64,000 nt of DNA from Nageia nagi (Eukaryota; Pinophyta): NCBI GenBank assembly GCA_050084985.1, contig JBITNC010000001.1, positions 152,272,001 to 152,336,000 on the forward strand, written 5' to 3'. The position numbers and the translations under genes were made by a program. Position 1 is the stretch's first letter. Each line of letters opens with the position of its first letter. This document shows, piece after piece, positions 22,017 through 36,100 of the stretch. The notes beneath the pieces are model-generated. The model was given only the letters and a program-made list of their open reading frames with translations, was not told where the DNA came from and did no database searches.

Positions 22017-24160
22017 AAAGGTACCCCAAACATGTTTCAAAAGGAGTCTTATTTATAGAAATATGGACTACCATATTGTATGAATATTGAATGTAAAAAA
22101 GTTTCTCATCACTTATGTGACATGTTTAATTAAATTCAAGGATAAATGGGCCTATATAAATGATGGAATATTTTTTTATTATAATTACCTTTTAAAGGTG
22201 TGATTATCATCTTATATAGACATGGTAGTTATGTTTTCTTTTTTTTATTGTATATCATTTTGCCTATGAATAATGATGTGCATGATAGTGGTGGTTAAAT
22301 TCCCCATTATCATCAATGTAGAGCCCATGACCATTGATGATGATGATAGGGCATCATGGAAACTTCCATGATCCTATTTCAAATGGATCAAGTCATTGCT
22401 TATTTTCCTAATGACATTCTCTTCCTTTGGCATATGCATATGATCGAATATACCAAAAATATCTATCATAAACAGTAAGGTAGAGATTTTACAACATTTT
22501 TAGAAATTTTATATATAAATGTCTGGGCAAAGCATCACACATGATATTTTAAAATGTAATACATTCATGATATAAAAGTTTAAATATATTGTAAATAACT
22601 TTGTATAGTATATCTATAATTTTTATTAGTAGTTAGATATAAAATTTTACTTTTAAGTATTTATAATAATTATAAAAAATATAATAATAATTAAATAAAA
22701 AAGTAATATTAATTACTCATTATGATAAATAAAATTATAACAATATTATTTTTAATTCTTAAAAGTTTACACATGCAAAATAATATTTAGAATGCATATT
22801 TTATCTTATAATGTGTGATTTCTTTTATTTTGATATTATCATGTTTTTTGATATTTTAACTTTATGCAAAAATACTTTTGATAAGAAAAAAAATTATTAA
22901 CCATCATCAATTTCACAAGTGATGAGCAATGAAATTTGTATCTTGGTTAGCCTTCAAAGTGCGAATTTTGCTTAACATTACTTAATCCATATTCTTTGAA
23001 GAAATTGTGAGCTTATACCATGTTGTATGTTAAGGTGTTAAAATTACAAATAAATATTTATTTTGTCAGCATGTATTTCATAGATACATTATGAATGGAA
23101 GATAATTTTGGGTGTAAAAATTAGATTTGTGCTAATAGCTCCATGATTCAAGCAATTATATATAATGGAACATTATGCATTCTCTTAAAGACATTAGAAT
23201 AATGACTCTTCCACTATAAGAGATAATAAAATATTCTCAATGGTTTGCCTTAGGAACACATTCAATTTCATCATTATTTTTAATAATGTAGCTTTAAGCT
23301 GTGTAAAATATAAAAATCAACTCAAATATAATTTAATGTATCAAATTCAAAAAATAAAACATCTTTAGCTATATCTATATGCCTATATTAAATCAACTTT
23401 TCTCTAATTTAAAACATTCTAGTTATATATAGGGTAACTTAATCTTAGGATAATACTAAATTAGGCTAAGTTTCCATAAAATACATGTATCATATTACAT
23501 GACTTAGCAAACTAAGATGCAAATATTGATGCACTAGTAAGATAAGAAATTCCCATGTGATAATCAATACAAGACTCCAACAAACCAATTGTTATGGATA
23601 CAAGATTATTTTGATTGAGCTATCAGTTACTTGATTATATATATTATAGACCATGTAACAAATTAAAATTGTTAACTTGTAAGGAAGTATAAAGAACTTT
23701 CTAAAATATTGTATAATTCATGTTATTAAAATACATGTAACTATATACCTAAAATAACTTATCATACAACTAAGGAAATGATGAAAATAAAGGTACTAAG
23801 GAATAGTGGCTTAAGCTGGGCTTGATTACTGCTATTATATGTTGAAAGGTGGGTTCAAAGTAATCATCACCAAAAGATACCTAATTCAATATGCATTTTT
23901 TTCTTAAAAAATAAAGATGAATTACAACAAATATACCTTTGTTATATAATGCACCTTAAGTAGAATAAATATCTTCCCTTTTGAGGTAGAATTTATTTAG
24001 ACAGATTTAAATCATTGATGGAAACAAATATACCTTTGTTATAGATTGCACTTTAGCACAAACATAAAATCACATAAAAATATGCAACAAAAACATCACA
24101 AAAGTTACTTAACTTAGTTTTGTGTTCTTCATCACCTTTGTGTTTAGTTGTAAAGGCCTG
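22017..24160. other. AT-rich stretch without recognisable features
   Basis: About 2.1 kb, very A/T-rich, with no open frame longer than 60 codons and no repeat or RNA gene that I can recognise on either strand. Confidence 0.6.
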
Positions 24161-24872
24161 TGTTGGAATTGAGCTCGATTTTTAGCTAACTTACATTTTT
24201 CAACTCTTTATTTTATAGACAACCTACATGGGGGCTAATCAATAAATGTATTCAATGTGTAGTGATTTGATCAGGTACAATCAATCAAGAGGAGATTGAT
24301 CATGCTAATTGATTAACTAATCACAAGATAGATTATAGCCAATTTGATCATGGCCAATTACGACTTCAGAGATGGGAAAAGTCTATTTTAGGGTTGGGAA
24401 CTCTCTCTTGGAGCTAATTTGATGTTTGAATTGAAGTTGTATTGGATGGAAAACCTAACACATGCAATTCCATTGTATTTTGGATCTAAATTAAGATTGT
24501 AATAAATCTCTATAAATATATTATACGATTCATTATAAAATAAGGAGAATGGAGTGAGAATTTGTAATAATGATTTGCATAGGTGTGAGAAATAAGAAGA
24601 GGAGGTAAATCCTTGTGAGAGAGACTATTGTAGTATGAGGATTCCTTGTTAAAACCAAAGCAAAATATAAAACAATATGGTTGTTTATTGTATCTCTTTA
24701 TGGCTTTGGAGTAATTGAATCAAATGATTGGATAATCATCATGGATGTAGCCCATATTGGGTAAACCATGTTATATGGTTTTCTTCCCTTATGTGATCTT
24801 GGTTGCTTGAATTTTCTTCTAGTTAAAAGTAGAGTAATTGTTTAACTATATTTTATATAGTGAATCTTAACA
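24161..24872 (+). repeat. 5' LTR of a second Copia-type lineage
   Basis: It starts TGTTGGAATTGAGCTCG and ends CTTAACA, with a degenerate methionine-tRNA primer site (GTGCTATCAGAGC) directly after it. The length, 712 bp, and the sequence differ from the family at 1-22 kb. CTCTATAAATATAT near 24,512 is a probable TATA box. Confidence 0.75.
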
Positions 24873-25720
24873 AGTGCTATCAGAGCTATTTCATCTGTTA
24901 GGTGCACTTGACATAAAGGTTGAAGGATTTATGATCGAGTGGGAGAAATGGAAAAATAAGGGAGCCAGGTTCATGGTGGAAAAAGGTCATATAGGGTGTT
25001 GTTATTATTGGAGGAAGGGACACTTAATAAGGGATTTTTACTCCAGGAAGGTAGATCAAAAATATGGCAATGAAGATAATAATAATGAGGCTAATATGGT
25101 TGGTGAGATTTTAGAAGATGATTTGATATTATATATTGATTTACATGACATGGTTATTAGGTTATATATTCATGTGATTCTTTCCATGCCACTTTTCATA
25201 GGAATATTTTATAGAATTTGGATAGATTAATTTGGGTACTAATGATCAACCATGCAAGATTGAGGTTATAGGGTATTGAGAATCAATGGGTGCTCAAGGA
25301 GGTGAGGCACATCCTTGATTTGAAAAGGAATCTCATTTTGATAATCAAACTTTATGATGAGGGATATATGGTTGCATTTGGTAATAAGACTTGGAAGGTG
25401 ACTAAGGGTTCCATAGTTGTTGCTAGAGGTGATATGGTTGGCATGTTATATTTGCTTACTAAAACTTCTAACCATGCTATATATTTAGCGCCTACAGGTG
25501 GGAATGTAGTCATGGTACATCACAAGTTTGGAAAATTGAAAAAGAATAAATTAGAATTTTAAATTCATTTTACAAGTGACAAACTCCTTAATTCTCAACT
25601 CATGATATCCAAATATTAGGTCTATTTAAAAATAAAATTATGGCCACCTCGAGTTGGTCAAACAAATTATTGATTCAAGGTAAAAGATATTTGTTCTTGA
25701 TGATTATCATTGAATTCACT
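24873..25720 (+). pseudogene. Truncated gag-pol of the second Copia lineage
   Basis: After the primer site comes a gag remnant with a degenerate zinc knuckle (GCCYYWRKGHLIRDFYS near 24,995-25,045; spacing and last Cys lost). Next is a GAG-pre-integrase-like segment at 25,290-25,562 (VRHILDLKRNLI, DEGYMVAFGNKTWKVTKGS, ARGDMVGMLYLL). Frames are broken, protease motifs are not visible, and recognisable coding ends near 25,720. No RT, RNase H or 3' LTR follows, so this is a 5' truncated remnant. From 25,720 to 26,690 I see only AT-rich DNA. Confidence 0.75.
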
Positions 25721-26693
25721 TATTTGAAGTAGAGATACAACAAAAGATATTGTAAACAAAATTCAATGCACTCTATAATAAGTTTTGGGGGATCATCACC
25801 TAAAGTAATAATAAATGAAGATAATGTATGTCAACTTCTCTAATTAGTGATAAAATAATGATCAAGGTCATAGATTTTGGATGAAAAAATTATTTGAATG
25901 TTTTATTATATTTTTTTCATGTTTTGTAGCTTTTTATGTAATATTGTTGGAACTTTATTAGAACTTCTCTAGAAATTGTAGTATCTCTATTGCAATTCGC
26001 TAATAACTCATAGTTATATTTAGGGATCAAAATTGACAGGTATAACTAATTTTCAATATAAGGGTTCATTTTTTGGGCACTCTTGATTATTGACAGGTAA
26101 ATTTTTCTTTTACCTTTCAATTGGCATTTTTAGTTTTGCTTTTTCCTTTGTTATCCAAAGTAATTTTTTCTCATAATTTTCTTTGGCATATGCAATATAT
26201 CATTGAAATATGGTAAGTGAATGAATTCTTTCATAAGATTATTATATACACACATTGTAAAGAAAATTGATAATATATAAAATTAAGAAATAATTACAGC
26301 ATACTACCATAAAAGGCTAAATCAGAGAAGTCATCTCAAGCTCTTCATATAAAAAAGTTACAACAAAAAATCAAAATCTTTATATTTATGTAAGAATGAA
26401 TGAACTCTACAACTTAATAGAGAAAACAAAAAATATAAAACAATAATATTTTTCCCAAAATAATATCAATTTTATCAAACTTCCATTTTTTAAACTATCA
26501 TCAACTTAATTTCCCATACATCAGTAAAACCTTCATGTGCATGTTGTAAAAAAATAATCATCAAATAAATTGTTTGGATACAATAGTCATCAAAAGGATA
26601 ATCATTCATGAAATGATACAATAATTATTTAAATATCTATTCCAAAGAAAGAGGCGTACGAGAATTTATACTTTTCCATTGTTCATAGATCTC

Positions 26694-28150
26694 ATTCTAA
26701 TGAACTACATGTAATTCTTGAGGAATAGAAAGAGATAAAAACATTAGAGTATCTACAATATCTATAGATAATCTAGATCTATTAGCATTTTTTATAGAAT
26801 TCATCTTTGAAAACCCTCTTTCATAAATTGTTGTACTTGCTGGAATGGTAATAATTATTTGCCAAAGTTGCATCAAATTTGGAAATGAATCAAGCATTCA
26901 GGTTCACCTCCACATTGTTCCCATGCTGTAACATATTTTTTGTTTGATATCCTCTATGAAGCATCATAAAAAACCTTGTAATTCACCTTTTGCATTTTTC
27001 TACATCAATAATTGAAGAATCATTTACATTAAACTTTTAACATAGATGTTCTAACCACTGACTTATTTTCGAGTCTCTTTCATCTTTATCATCAGAATAC
27101 TGATGAGGATTGAAAATATTTGCTACATCAAATACTGGTAAATTCATAAACCTTTCATTAATGCAATCAATCACTTTCTGCATAAATATTTTACCCAAAG
27201 TTATACAATCATCAATAGTATCCAATCCAAGTTCGATGGATTCAAATCGTAAGCTATGGACATATGAAATGTCTAAATTATCAACAAATATTAAATCTCC
27301 ATATTTAGTACTTTTCAAAAATGATGATATATATCGAGTACCTACATCAATATTATTTTTCAAAAACCTTTTGTGAAGAAGATCAATAAGAATTTCCATA
27401 TGAGTCTCAATAGAAGTAATATCAATATGGTCTTGCTGAAACTTTTGACTCAATTTATTTAACTCAGATAAAATATCAAGTAAATTAATGCAAAACTGAA
27501 CTTGAAAAATAGTCCACATTTGATACATTTTTAATTCATTTTGTTTTCAATTTTGTAATAATGTTGACATGATTTTGACTAGTCTTTCCATAACATATCC
27601 TCGTGAAAACCATCAAACTAAATGAATTTGAAGCAATGATAATTTTTTTACTTGTAATTGATCCATTAAATTTTTAAGTTCTCCATGTCTTTTTGCAGAT
27701 TTTCCTAACCATGCATATGTTTTGTTTGCTAATTTTTCTACATACTTAAATTCTATAAAATGACTTGAAGCATCTGTTATAGCTAATACCTCACGATGTG
27801 CAGTACAATGAATTAATAATAAATGAGCCACATCATGAGTTAACTTATCACATAATCCATCACGAATACCCCTCATAGTTGAAGCTCTATCTAATCCAAA
27901 TCCTACCATCTTCTATTTTGGTAATTTCATCTGTGATAACAAATCATACATAAACTATGCTTTTTCATCTTGAATTTTGAGAAGTTTAAAGAATTTAGTC
28001 ACTACTGGTTCTTTTCCACCATCTATCAAATATGTTATATATGTTATCAAATGTTGATCTATAGTTTTATCAATGCTTTCATCTAATAAAATAGAATAAA
28101 AAGGGCTAGAAATTTTTTTAATAGGTCCTACAAACTTTTGGGTTAAAAAG
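26694..28150 (-). pseudogene. Decayed hAT-superfamily transposase
   Basis: Read on the minus strand from about 28,150: a DUF4371-like segment (SPFYSILLDES, QHLITYITYLIDGGK), then MVGFGLDRASTMRG and HLLLIHCTAHRE, then EFKYVEKLANKTYAWLGKSA. A central helical region (27,528-27,037) follows, then the C-terminal dimerisation motif PASTTIYERGFSKMNSIKN with SRLS at 26,897-26,697. This order is that of zinc-finger-862-like hAT transposases. Several stops and frameshifts break it, and the expected GSDGAS reads GLDRAS, losing an acidic context residue. No terminal inverted repeats were identified. It sits about 650 bp upstream of the cyclase promoter. Confidence 0.8.
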
Positions 28151-28804
28151 GATGGTAAACGCGATATATCATATCATATGATGGTGTAAAATTTGGCTAC
28201 TAGGATGTGTTATTGGTTGAATTTTTTTGTAATTCGAGTTGAATCGATGGTTGAGTGGTGGGATAAATGGGATATCATTTGGTGGGTGTGCTATAATCTA
28301 AGTTGACTTAATGGTTATGGTTGATGGAATAAATACGATATCATTTGATGAAGAAAGTTTATGAATTGAACAAAGCAACAAATTATATGTATTAAGCCGT
28401 AGGTTATAGGATAAACTAAGATTTAATTAAAAGGTCACTTCATTATCAATTTCTTACTTTTGAAAAAAAATATATATGAGAGATAAATATTTTATTTGAA
28501 GAGATCAACATTTTTTTAGGTGTAAGAAATATGAAATTGATAATATTAAAACAGTAAATCTTTTATCATGATTGTTCATTTTAAAAATACATAAAATAAT
28601 TATACATCTAAAGTTTTAAAATATATAATCAAGTATGAAAATAAAATAATCATAAAAATAAAATTTTATATGAAACAATGCAAAATCGATCCTTAAAATT
28701 ATACAAATAAATATAAATATAATTTAAATGTATAAATGGTGTACATAGATATTTAATGTGCTTTCAAACTAACCTACTGAATTCTAGGACCTATCGCAAA
28801 TTTT

Positions 28805-28812
28805 TATAAATA
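28805..28812 (+). promoter_or_regulatory. Candidate TATA box of the oxidosqualene cyclase gene
   Basis: TATAAATA lies about 175 bp upstream of the 5'UTR donor site and would place transcription start near 28,835-28,840. The upstream 28,151-28,804 shows no other motif I would stand behind. Confidence 0.45.
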
Positions 28813-28834
28813 TCAGATAGGAATCATAACTTCG

Positions 28835-28981
28835 GAATTTATCTGCCATGGCTCCCTGTTTCCTCTTAACCGTCCCATATACTGTAAGAAGAGCTGGTTT
28901 TTAATTCCTGTGGGGAATCTCCTCTTCTTATCAGGAATTACATTTTGATTCGAACACGACCTCACTGCTTCAGCTTTCAAG
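28835..28981 (+). other. 5'UTR exon 1 of the oxidosqualene cyclase gene (start approximate)
   Basis: The donor is TTTCAAG|GTATTT at 28,981/28,982. The acceptor is TTTTGGCAG at 29,968, 20 bp before the ATG. Intron position within the 5'UTR and its clean borders support it; the start is inferred only from the TATA-like box. Confidence 0.5.
28848..28904 (+). other. Possible upstream ORF in the 5'UTR (18 codons)
   Basis: GCCATGGCTCC gives an ATG in a strong plant start context, followed by 18 codons and TAA at 28,902. It lies inside the predicted untranslated exon, so if the start site is as inferred it could reduce cyclase translation. Confidence 0.35.
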
Positions 28982-29968
28982 GTATTTCGATGTACTCTTT
29001 TTCTGTACCAAATGCTTTCTCTTCTTCTGCATTGTTAGCTTGCATGACATTGGACCATCTTAGATAATGTATGACATTTTGTGTGCATACATTGCCTTTA
29101 TTCTCAAGCTTACAAAGCTTTATTTATTTATCTGGAAAGATTTCAAAGTCCATTCTTTTTGCTAGATTAGTGCATCAGAGTTGGATCTCTGTGGTTTGTT
29201 GAAGGCTATTTGAGATATTTTTCTTATTAATTGCTTGTAACGTTTCGTGTTATTGATAATCTATGCATGCATAATTGCTAATATTAAGCTTAGTTTATCT
29301 TGATAGGTCTCGAAACCCTAGAATTACTTGATATGGTGAAGTATAGTCGAATCTACGTTGTCTGTCATAGGTTATTTTGAAAATGTTGCAAGTGAATGTT
29401 TTTAAATTTGTCTGTGTTTGATCTTCTATTCTTGCATTCTTGACAGTATTAAGCTTCCAAGCCCTATTTATCTGGAAGGGTTTTGAACTCTAGCTTTACT
29501 TGATTAAATGAAGAAAAGATGGATCCATGTAATTTAGATTAGATTATATTGAGGTTTTGCTCGTAAATTTTACTGTAGTTGACTTTTCATGTGGCTATTC
29601 TTAAGCTGCGTAAGCTTTACATTTTAATGTGGAAGTCTAGAAATCTTAGCTTTAGTAGGTCTGGTGAAGCAAGGCTGAATTTATATGGTTTGTTGTAGGT
29701 TATTTCGAGAATGTTGTAACAACTTTTAGTACTTACTGGTTACTTTATAGTATATTGACGTCATTTGGAGAATGTTACAAGTATTTTCTTTGCAATATTT
29801 ACTATAGCTCATTATCCATGCACATTATAGCAAAAGATTGGGCTTTATTTATCTGGAAAAGTTTCAATATCGTATCCATATTAAATTTAACTAAACAGAG
29901 TTGGATCAGTACAGTTTGTTTCAGGTTACTTAAAGAATGCTGTTAATAATCGCTAGTTCTTTTGGCAG
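28982..29968 (+). other. 5'UTR intron, built of five degenerate repeats
   Basis: A 987-bp GT...AG intron. Units sharing AAGCTT-like, TTTATTTATCTGGAA and GGTTATTT(C/T)GAGAATG(T)TG-like strings end near 29,222, 29,392, 29,570, 29,717 and 29,942. The fifth unit finishes just before the acceptor. Long leader introns often raise expression of plant housekeeping genes; that role is inference here. Confidence 0.6.
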
Positions 29969-29988
29969 AAGCACAATCCATACAGAAA

Positions 29989-30186
29989 ATGTGGAAGCTG
30001 AAGATCGCAGAGGGGAGTGACCCATGGCTAATAACTCTAAATGACCACGTAGGAAGACAAATATGGGAGTATGATGAAAATACAGGTACAGCAGAGGATC
30101 AACTTAATGTGGAAAATGCCCGCAAATTTTTTCACGAGAACAGGTTCCATCAGCATCACAGTGCAGATATTCTCATGCGGTTGCAG
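29989..30186 (+). CDS. CAS1: Cyclase coding exon 1 (66 codons)
   Basis: Runs from ATG in AGAAAATGTGG to TTGCAG|GTTCAT. It ends after LMRLQ, the usual end of this exon in cycloartenol synthase genes. Phase 0. Confidence 0.92.
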
Positions 30187-33100
30187 GTTCATTTGTTTTT
30201 CTCCAACTTATTATATACTATGTTTTGTAACTATGCTTGGTAAAGGTCATTTGAGCTTAGTGGTCTAACCAGTACACATGTTGGCTTATGAGAATCCCTG
30301 GAGAGAAGAACAGAACTTTTCAGTTTATGTTACATTGATCAATTTAACTTTGTACCTTCATGCAATTTTACTTTTTGATGAAGACTTGGTATATATTTGT
30401 TCTCGTAAATCTCTATTTACCATCATCAATGTAGAACACCTTTGCTTAGACCTATAAAAACAATGTTCAGTTTGTAATTGACAGTGAAGCAGTGAAAATC
30501 ATTGGCATCCCACATTGTGTTGTGCATATTGAATTGCATTTTATAGTAGTAGAGGAGTGAAGACATGATGGAACTTTTAGATGAAGTTACAAGGGTAATG
30601 GAATTTTCAAACATTTCAAAGTTAGTAGTGATGGTTCTGGATGTTCCTAAGGCACAAGCAAACAAGAATAAATATTAGGGTGGGCATATTGAATTGCATT
30701 TGTAGGTGAGAGATCAAGATAGGGTAGAGTTGATGGGGAAAGTAATTAGAATAAAGGAATTTAAGCATTTCAAATTTGTAAATGATGAGCCTAGAGAATC
30801 CTTAGGGCACGAGAGGACAAGGCATTGGAAATGGGATTCAAGAATGTAATCATTGTAATGATATTCTAAGAGAAATTGCCAAAAACAAGAATGCGCTCCC
30901 ACAAGGAATGGCATGATGGAGTATATAAGGATACAAGAGGGCACCAAAATGAGCCTTAGTGTAGATGTTGTGATTAGGCACTATGATTTTCACCAACAAA
31001 ACCATTATACAAATAGAGAAATTGCTTAAGATTAGTTGGAAAGATTTTCCAGGGTTTATCTGATGCCTTCCACAGGGGTTTCCTAGGAAGATCTCTCTCT
31101 CAAGTATGTATAGTATAACTGTACAACAGACAGTGGTATTATAAAGATTGATTATGAGCGAATGGGGTGATAAATGTCTGCTTAATTGTTGTGAATCTCC
31201 ATGTATGGTCCACCTTGTTTGTATGTACCAATTTGTCCATTCATTTTGTGTGTTATGATCAGAGCGGGACACAGACAATAAGCCATTGTATTGAAAGGAG
31301 GACTGTTGGATTTTAGCCTGTTTTAGCATAGAATCATTTAAAGCTGATGATTGCATGCAGCCAGCGATTAGGGAGAAACACAAGAAGACAAATATCTTAC
31401 CATTCAATGGAGAACAGTGCATGCCCACATTAACTATGTGTTATCAATGGGAATTACTTAAATGCCTCTTGATGGAAAAGTGAAGAATATGAATCTTTAG
31501 TTTGTATTGTGTCACATCGAATTTGTAACATATTTATGGTGGAAGAATCTTGAGCTATTGGTCTCATACAAAATTTAGCCAAGAATTGGTTCATAGTGGA
31601 TTCTTGGCAGTGGTGACCAACATGAATAATCCGAATTTTTTTTTGGCAATCATTTTTCCAAGTGAATAATTGCTGGCTTGTGCATTTGCAAGATTTATTC
31701 TGCTGACTCCAAAAAGGTTGTATTCACTGTATAATTTCTGTTTATTTATTTTCTGCTCATTTCAAGTGCAGCAGAGGTGAAGAGGACCAGAAGTCAACTG
31801 AAAGAGACCCAACCTTAACCCTACAAAGACGTCAAACATTTATGTTGAAACCTTAAGAGCTGAAATTGCATTGATGGAAGTGTCTATTACAGCAATTGAA
31901 ACTTCCAGCACACAACATACAATTAAAAAAAAGTTTGTAGGGCTATGTTTTTTCCTTCCACTCCCATGGCAGCTTTTATTTTGAAGCTTTGATATATTTT
32001 TCCTTGTTTATTATGGCAGATTTAGGAGATAATGACATCATGAAAGAGAGACCCTAAATGGAACCGTGTCAAGTAGGAGGTTGGGTGTCAAGATTATATG
32101 TGGTTGGATTAACTGCATGAAATAACGTTTTGCATGTATTCAAAGCAGGGAAGTAGAGGTGTGCCTTATTATGGAACAAGAGGTAGAGCAAAAAATAAGT
32201 GTCTACATTGAGAACTTCTACAAGAAAAGAGTCATAGTAGAATGCCAAGGTAGAAAAGGTAACTTTTATGGGGCCATTCCACCTTTTGTAATTGGCTTTA
32301 TCAAAAGTAGCATTTGGCCGAGGGTTCACTACAATTCTCTTGGAGTTGGTTCTAGCTCACCACCAGTTGCTGCCTCATTTTTCATGCCTTGTAACAGTCC
32401 ACATGGCCAACCATCACTAGAGACAATTGGTCATGACAAGGAAAAACATGTGGAGGTGAGGAAGGCAATGGGGAAATTTCTTTCAATGTTGCAAGGTCAC
32501 CATACCACAAGCCTATGCCGAATGCATTTAAAATGGATGGTGCAGGGTTCAAACCCCAATGTTTGATAATTATTGAGGTTCCCTTCTTGCCATGTTTGTA
32601 GAAAATGTTCACCTTCTTGTCTAGGAATTGAGGAAAGTGTGGGTGAGGAAGGTCATGCCCAATGAATGGATCGATGGATTAGGTTGGATATCGAACAATT
32701 TTTTGCTTTCTTTAGTTGGAGGCCTTATATTTTTGAAATCCATAGATGCCTCCAACAAGATAAAAGTTGCATGGGTGTTATTTACCTTGTTAGAGGATGT
32801 AAGGTTGGAGGTGTGTTAGGAAGTGTGGTCCAAGTTGGTGCAGATAATGCACCATCATTTGTGGTAGTAGGAAAATTTCTCTAGAAGCCTACTATTTTTT
32901 GGACTTCTTGCTCAACTTGTTGTCTTGACCAAATATTGGAGAACATTGAGGAAACCTAATTGGATGAAGCTAGTCATGGATAATGCTATAAAAATAACCA
33001 TGTACATTGGCAATCATATGTATGTTCTTAGCTTGACGAGGGAGCATATGGATGGCAAGGAGATCATTTGATTTGGTTCCACTCTTCTACACAATTTGCC

Positions 33101-36100
33101 ATCACTTTTTGCACCTTGTGGAGCCCTCAAGAGAAAAGCAAGGGTAAAGAGGATGCTTGTTAGCAAGGAATGGACAGTTTTTGCCACATTAGATGATGTT
33201 TTCCTTGTTTTGGAAATCTTGTTTTGATGATGGTTTGGTGGGATGCACATGAGATCCTCTAGGTTACTAGGGGTTGATGACTTTTGTGTTCTTTTTGCCA
33301 TCCTTTTTTTATATGTTTAGGTGGTTGAATTATTGGTGAAGGTCCTTCATATTGTTGGTGATCATGACAAATACTAGTGGATGACTTATATGTCAATGTC
33401 CGAGAGGCTATTTTGAGCCATCACAAACATATAGAGGTCACATGTTGTCCTTATTGGGAAATGGCTGATTGTAGATGGTCAACTCAAGTTCACAAGACCA
33501 TTAATGTAATAGGGTACTATTTGAATCCGAAGTGTTTTTATGATGAGATTCTGCTTGGTTGGTAATGACCTCTGCCTATCGATGATGATCCAAGATCTTA
33601 AAAAGATGGATGCCAATATAAACGAGCTGCAACTCTGCAATAATTTAGAGGGCTATCTCTATTTGTCTCCATTTGGCATTAGGTGTTGACCAACATAGAA
33701 TCTAGGTGATGTTTTTTTAACTTTTTTTTGTGCTTGAAATCTCCTTAAAGCAAATGTCTTTGAAATTACTTTTTTGTGTGTTTTCAGCTGTATTTTGGGA
33801 TTCCTTTTTTATGAAAAGGCCTCTCCTCCTAAAAATAGCAATGTGGATTTTGTCCCACCCTTTTAGTACTTTTAAATGTGATTCCAATCAACATATGTTT
33901 ATTATGCACATTCTAGAAATCACAAGAAGTTGGTCAAATAAAAATTTAATAGTGTTGTATATTCACTACACATCATGCTTCATCAGAGACAAAGATATGG
34001 AGTAATTCATGATGTAATTGATGTAGATGACATTATTCCACCAAGCTTGAGATTGTGCCTACATAAGGTCCAACAATAGAGGAGGATGTATGGTTCTTAG
34101 AGGAGGAGCTTGCATTTTTAGAAATGGAAGAAATTGCAACCATAGAATGAGAAGGCCCATAACAAATGAAGACAGCTGAAGTTACAAAAATTAAAGGAAG
34201 GGAAAGAGGAAAAAGGATTGAAAAATATTTTTCTTTTTTTAATTGTAAAACTTGATATGGATTTTGTTTAGAGTCCATACATTTTGTATTTAGACTATTT
34301 TCATGTGAAATGCAAAAAAAAATGCAGTTTATCTAAATTTAGTGTCACTTTACATTTCTAATTTATCACATAATTGTTGAGTGTTTGCTGAATATTGTTT
34401 GAATTATTGAATTTCAAAAGTTTCCACCAAAATAATTATTGGTCAAATACACACTTTTCAAGTATGATTGGTTGCCTCTAGAAGTCAATCATTACCATCC
34501 TTGAAATCCTCTATTGGTTTTACTTTTGGCTCATTTGAAAACTATAATATTAAACTGATAACATCTGTCCTTGTTTGTTCTTCTTATATATTTTTAAATA
34601 TCATAACTTGTCATTTATGTTAAGCAAACGTGAAGTTCTAAGCTCATTTCATTACAATATGTGCACAATTTTATGCTAAAAACAAGCTTTATTCCCAAAC
34701 ATGATTGAAGCCTTTATCCATAGTTGAGAAGTATCATTTCCCTTTGAGAAGAAACAATGAAAATATCCATGTGAAGTACATAGTTGAGTTTGCGCTAGTG
34801 TGGGGTGGATATTGTAAATGGAATAGCTAATGGTTGATATAATATATACAAATTGACTAGTAGCTAATTCTTATGAAAGGAATGCAATCATAACTATTTA
34901 TGAAAACAAATCTTAGGTATGCATTTTACACATGCATGTGTTTGTGCATGCATACACATTTATGGTGTAGAGAACTTAATTGGAATATTATTTATTATTA
35001 AATTGCTAAATTGAAGCCCTATCTAATGGTTGATTGCAACTATGTAAACCAAATATAGCATAACGTTTTTCTATGCTAATCCTAAACCATATGTAAGTGT
35101 AACAATTTGAGTATTGTCTCAACTACAGACATATCAAAATCATATGAAGAGTCTTTGTAGAGTGTTTTGCAACCTGATATATATTTTCCTTTCTTTGAAG
35201 CAGGAGGAAGACTTCTGTTTCATGGTGCTAGTTCTGAATGATTAAACAAGATTGTACAACCCTAGCAGTTCTAATTTATTAGTTTATAGTCAAAACAAAT
35301 TTTATTTCATGAGTAGTTGTTTTAAGCTTGCTTCATACAAATCAACCAAGTAATGTTCATAAGATATTCGTAGGAACCAAGGCTGTATGCATGCGATGAC
35401 ATTCGGGGTGCAAACCTCCAATCTCGGCTTTGCCATAATCAAACAAGATTGTTGAAGTGCAAATTCATAATTATATTTCATATAATTGAAAAGAATCATA
35501 TATATTGTATATTTATGATATGATTTATAAATCAACAAAACCAAAGCATGCCATGATATACAATATTGTAAGTATTTGCAACTAGATACTATATACAAAT
35601 GATGCTCTAAATTGCAAACTCAATATAGAAGCACTTGAATAGTCATAAAGCAAGTCTCAAATTTTACTGAAATAGTTTTGTTTAAGTTTTTGCTTGCACA
35701 ATTGAAAGCATATTTAGATTTGGTCAATATTTGTTTGGGTCAAAACTTTTGAAATTTGGCAAAAAACAACAAATAAAAAAGACTTACTTAATTTAATAAA
35801 TTTCATCATATTTTTTGCATCAAACATGAAAATACATAGTGTTTGATCAAAATACATAGCAAAGTTTTTTAATAAAAACATATCAATGATGTGCCCTCTT
35901 TTTTGCATTTCACTTCATTGTTGTTGCGAACGCATGGGCTTGCACTTGTGCTTGTTCCATGGTTGCATGTTCTTCTCCCCGCTTCTCTAACCAGGCAATA
36001 TCATCATTTGTAAGTCATACATCCTCCTTACTAGTTCCTTAGTTTCAAGCTCTGTGATCCAATTAGAAATTGGATGAATCTCATCCAAATTGATAACATC

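Noticed and set aside
32159-32566. 135-codon open frame as a separate host gene
   Set aside because: It sits in frame order just before DUF659-like text and has no independent homology that I can recognise; treated as part of the hAT remnant.
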